Origin: an uncultured Muribaculum sp.
Lineage (GTDB): Bacteria > Bacteroidota > Bacteroidia > Bacteroidales > Muribaculaceae
Assembly (NCBI GenBank): GCA_910578835.1
Contig: CAJTSK010000034.1
Location: 1 to 25,724, forward strand
Direction of reading: 5' to 3'
Length of the DNA stretch: 25,724 bases
The stretch's first letter is position 1. Each line of letters opens with the position of its first letter. This document shows positions 23,673-25,724 of the stretch, in pieces. Made by a program: the position numbers and the translations under genes. The notes under the pieces were generated by a model. The model was not told where the DNA came from, did no database searches, and was given only the letters and a program-made list of their open reading frames with translations.

Positions 23673-24695
23673 ATGAACCGTCTATATCTTATTTTGTCGC
23701 TGCTGCTCGCTCTGATTGTCACTTCGTCATGTCACAAGATAGAGGAGTGGGACGACAATCCGCGTGGTAATTTTGAGGCTCTGTGGACCATAATGGATGA
23801 GCACTATTGCTTCTTCTCAGAGAAAGATGTAGACTGGAATGAGGTGCATGACCGTTACTCGGTGAAGATAAGCGATGAGATGACGGCTAAGGAGCTTTTT
23901 TTCGTGTGTGCCGACATGCTGAATGAACTGCGCGACGGACACACCAATCTCTCGTCATCGTTCAACACCTCCTATTACCGCGCCTGGTGGAGCGACTATC
24001 CCGACAATTACAGCAGCCGCCTTGTAGAGCAATATTATCTGAACTTCAATTATCTGTCAACCGGGGGGATTGATTATGGCATTCTTCCCCAGAATATAGG
24101 CTATATACGTTACGATTCATTCAGCTCGCCGATAGGTGAGGGTAATCTTGACCAGATATTGATGTATCTCAACACCTGTACCGGTCTCGTGATAGATATC
24201 CGTAACAACGGCGGCGGTAACATGACCAACGTTGAGAAACTTGTGAGCCGTTTCATCACTGAGCGCACGCTTGCTGGATATATCTCACATAAGACCGGTC
24301 CCGGTCATGATGACTTCTCCGAGCCTCGCGCCTATTATTACGACCCGGCGGAAAAAGGTCGTATAATGTGGGGTAAACCGGTGGTTGTGCTCGCCGGACG
24401 CGGCACATTCAGCGCGGCTAATAATTTTGTGTCGATAATGCAGTATATACCTCTCTGCCATATAGTGGGAGCAACGACTGGAGGTGGTAGCGGAATGCCG
24501 TTTAATTCTGAGTTGCCAAACGGGTGGGGTGTACGCTTTTCGGCGTGTCCCGTGCTTGATGCCAAAGGGTTGCCGACGGAAGCCGGAATAGACCCCTCGC
24601 CTGGATGTGATGTAGGTTTCGACCCCCATGCCGCAGTCGACGGCACCGACACCGTACTCGATTTCGCCATCTCCCTCCTCACCGCAGGCGTTTAG
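23673..24695 (+). CDS. S41-family peptidase lipoprotein
   Basis: Serine protease of the C-terminal-processing (tail-specific) S41 family. It has a lipoprotein signal with lipobox TSSC (Cys20), so it is probably periplasmic or surface-facing. An N-terminal helical part (FEALWTIMDEHYCFF, then FVCADMLNELRDGHTNL) precedes the protease core with GYIRYDSF, LVIDIRNNGGGN and the catalytic-serine segment AGRGTFSAANNFV (Ser247). A PDZ domain is not evident, so it belongs to the PDZ-less branch common in Bacteroidota. 340 aa. It is third in the parC-DUF3316-S41 unit with a 4-bp gap. It ends with no gap against the convergent membrane protein gene. Confidence 0.92.
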   Translation: MNRLYLILSLLLALIVTSSCHKIEEWDDNPRGNFEALWTIMDEHYCFFSEKDVDWNEVHDRYSVKISDEMTAKELFFVCADMLNELRDGHTNLSSSFNTSYYRAWWSDYPDNYSSRLVEQYYLNFNYLSTGGIDYGILPQNIGYIRYDSFSSPIGEGNLDQILMYLNTCTGLVIDIRNNGGGNMTNVEKLVSRFITERTLAGYISHKTGPGHDDFSEPRAYYYDPAEKGRIMWGKPVVVLAGRGTFSAANNFVSIMQYIPLCHIVGATTGGGSGMPFNSELPNGWGVRFSACPVLDAKGLPTEAGIDPSPGCDVGFDPHAAVDGTDTVLDFAISLLTAGV

Positions 24696-24962
24696 TTATT
24701 TGCCGTGAACCGGCGGGATAAAGAGTGAGATAGCTATCAATATAGTCAGAAGAATCAGTAGCCTGACAGCCGAGTGAAACTGTTGCTTGGCTTCGTCAGA
24801 TGCCCCGTCGCGCCTAAGCAAAATGCCTTTCCATGTGACCAGCACAATTGCCATCCCGTCTATAGCTGCCAATACCCATCCGGGCAGAATCCCGGTGAAA
24901 AGATAAAGGTAAAGCAGTACAATCAGCGCAAGTCCTATCCATCTGAAAATATTATACTTCAT
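24696..24962 (-). CDS. Small three-helix membrane protein, function unknown
   Basis: 88 aa with three hydrophobic segments at about residues 6-24, 28-46 and 64-82, separated by a basic/acidic loop (LLRRDGASDEAKQQF). I do not recognise the family. Its stop codon lies directly against the stop of the convergent S41 gene. A clear promoter was not found upstream. The good start (MKYNIFRW, basic then hydrophobic) and the transmembrane pattern favour a real gene. Confidence 0.65.
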   Translation of the reverse strand: MKYNIFRWIGLALIVLLYLYLFTGILPGWVLAAIDGMAIVLVTWKGILLRRDGASDEAKQQFHSAVRLLILLTILIAISLFIPPVHGK

Positions 24963-25090
24963 GCCTTACAGTGTAAAATTTTGTCATGCTTGTTATCGAT
25001 AGTATTATAACAAAATAAAATGAATTTGGATAACAACTGCATGATTGTTTGTGCTCGCTGTTAAATAACAATATGTATGTTTTTATTGGG

Positions 25091-25390
25091 ATTATCCCTT
25101 GCGGGGAATGGGCGTGTGCATGGGGATGTGGTGTGCCGGTGTTTGTAGGGAGATGTGGTGTTTGTGGGATGTTGGGTGGGGATTTGCGTTGTTGGTGGTG
25201 GGATATCCCCGGAGGGGATTGTCTTTTGTGTAGCCGTGGGTTGAGCGTAGCGATACCCACGGTATGTGTCAATGGGAGAAGTGTTTCCGATAGGAATCCT
25301 CTGTTAGTGTAGATGATTCCTCCGGAAACGTATCAGATGTTGTATCGGGACCGTGGGTATCGCTACGCTCAACCCACGGCTACAAGTAGG
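25091..25390. repeat. REP/BIME-like tandem repeat, unit 1 (300 bp)
   Basis: The unit starts ATTATCCCTTGCGGGGAA. It contains a GT-rich stretch, a small hairpin ATCCCCGGAGGGGAT, a 33-bp sequence beginning GTAGCCGTGGG (25230-25262), and a central imperfect inverted repeat (GTTTCCG...GGAATC, 25283-25298; GATTCC...GGAAAC, 25315-25329). It ends with the exact reverse complement of the 33-mer (25351-25383). The open frames across it, some more than 80 codons, are by-products of the repeat. Confidence 0.85.
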
Positions 25391-25670
25391 ATTATCCCCT
25401 GCGGGGAAGGGCGTGTGCATGGGGATGTGGTGTGCCGGTGTTTGTGGAATGTTGGGTGCGGATTTGCATGGTGTGTGGTGGGATATCCCCGGAGGGGATT
25501 GTCCCTCGTGTAGCCGTGGGTTGAGCGCAGCGATACCCACGGGTATGTGTCAATGGATTTGTGTTTCCGTCAGGAATCCTCTGTTAGTGTAGATGATTCC
25601 TTCGGAAACGTATCAGATGTTGTATCGGGACCGTGGGTATCGCTACGCTCAACCCACGGCTACAAGTTAG
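25391..25670. repeat. REP/BIME-like tandem repeat, unit 2 (280 bp)
   Basis: A head-to-tail second copy of the preceding unit, about 20 bp shorter because part of the GT-rich stretch is missing. The 33-bp inverted pair lies at 25510-25542 and 25631-25663 with one mismatch (GCGCAG for GCGTAG on the left). The central inverted repeat and the block around CTCTGTTAGTGTAGATGATT are conserved. Confidence 0.85.
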
Positions 25671-25724
25671 ATTATCCCCTACGGGGAATGGGCGTGTGCA
25701 TGGGCGTGCGTGGTTTGTGGGGTG
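25671..25724. repeat. REP/BIME-like tandem repeat, unit 3 (partial)
   Basis: The first 54 bp of a third copy, starting ATTATCCCCTACGGGGAA, cut by the window end. The array therefore continues beyond the window. Confidence 0.8.

Noticed and set aside
25049..25592. Several 60-100-codon open frames over the terminal repeats on both strands
   Set aside because: They recur with each repeat unit, are rich in Gly/Cys/Trp from the GT-rich DNA, and have no start-site support. They are by-products of the repeat.
25091..25724. Considered a CRISPR array
   Set aside because: The repeats are ~280-300 bp with conserved content throughout and no unique 30-bp spacers; no cas genes are present.

Overview
The window reads as chromosomal DNA of a gut-type member of Bacteroidales, most likely in or near the Muribaculaceae (inference). 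The evidence is the gene families (eukaryal/archaeal-type glycyl-tRNA synthetase, DUF3316 protein, SusCD-era glycan hydrolases GH3-PA14 and GH95, FKBP and LemA lipoproteins) and several promoters that fit the Bacteroidota consensus TTTG-N~20-TAnnTTTG. Shine-Dalgarno sites are not obvious before most genes, as is usual in this phylum.

Layout. 1-3486: a tightly overlapping cobalamin (B12) late-synthesis operon, cobQ-cobD-cbiB, directly behind a strong intrinsic terminator hairpin. 3487-5690: an AT-richer accessory patch with a broken IS630-family transposase and an orphan HNH-endonuclease-like protein. 5850-8913: a secreted GH3 beta-glycosidase with its own promoter; a 348-bp palindromic MITE-like element lies between the gene and its apparent terminator. 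8966-10308: a tRNA-Leu(UAG) gene followed by wreckage of integrated elements: a truncated tyrosine recombinase, a fused gene tail, a structured candidate small RNA with its own promoter and terminator, and a LytTR DNA-binding domain without a receiver. 10350-12853: a VOC-fold protein and a decayed acyltransferase-3 gene (minus strand), a divergent AraC regulator, and a remnant of the first ~43 codons of an RND efflux pump gene with an in-frame TAG.

12854-17575 (minus strand): a compact housekeeping operon glyS-lemA-FKBP lipoprotein-glmS. It starts from a consensus promoter whose -33 box lies inside the end of the upstream GH95 gene and ends at a 15-bp-stem terminator. 17563-19974: a secreted GH95 alpha-L-fucosidase-type enzyme. 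20118-24695 (plus strand): parC (topoisomerase IV subunit A), a DUF3316 protein and an S41 peptidase lipoprotein as one operon, tail-to-tail with a small membrane protein gene. 25091-25724: a tandem array of ~280-300-bp REP/BIME-like units with nested inverted repeats, running off the end of the window.

The most interesting unexplained pieces are the nested-palindrome MITE-like element (8520-8867), the candidate structured RNA (9800-9876), the overlapping palindromes in front of the LytTR domain, and the REP-like array. No complete new multi-gene system is evident. The HNH protein is the only candidate for an uncharacterised accessory function, and its role is unknown. All calls come from reading the sequence and from remembered family features; no search was run.
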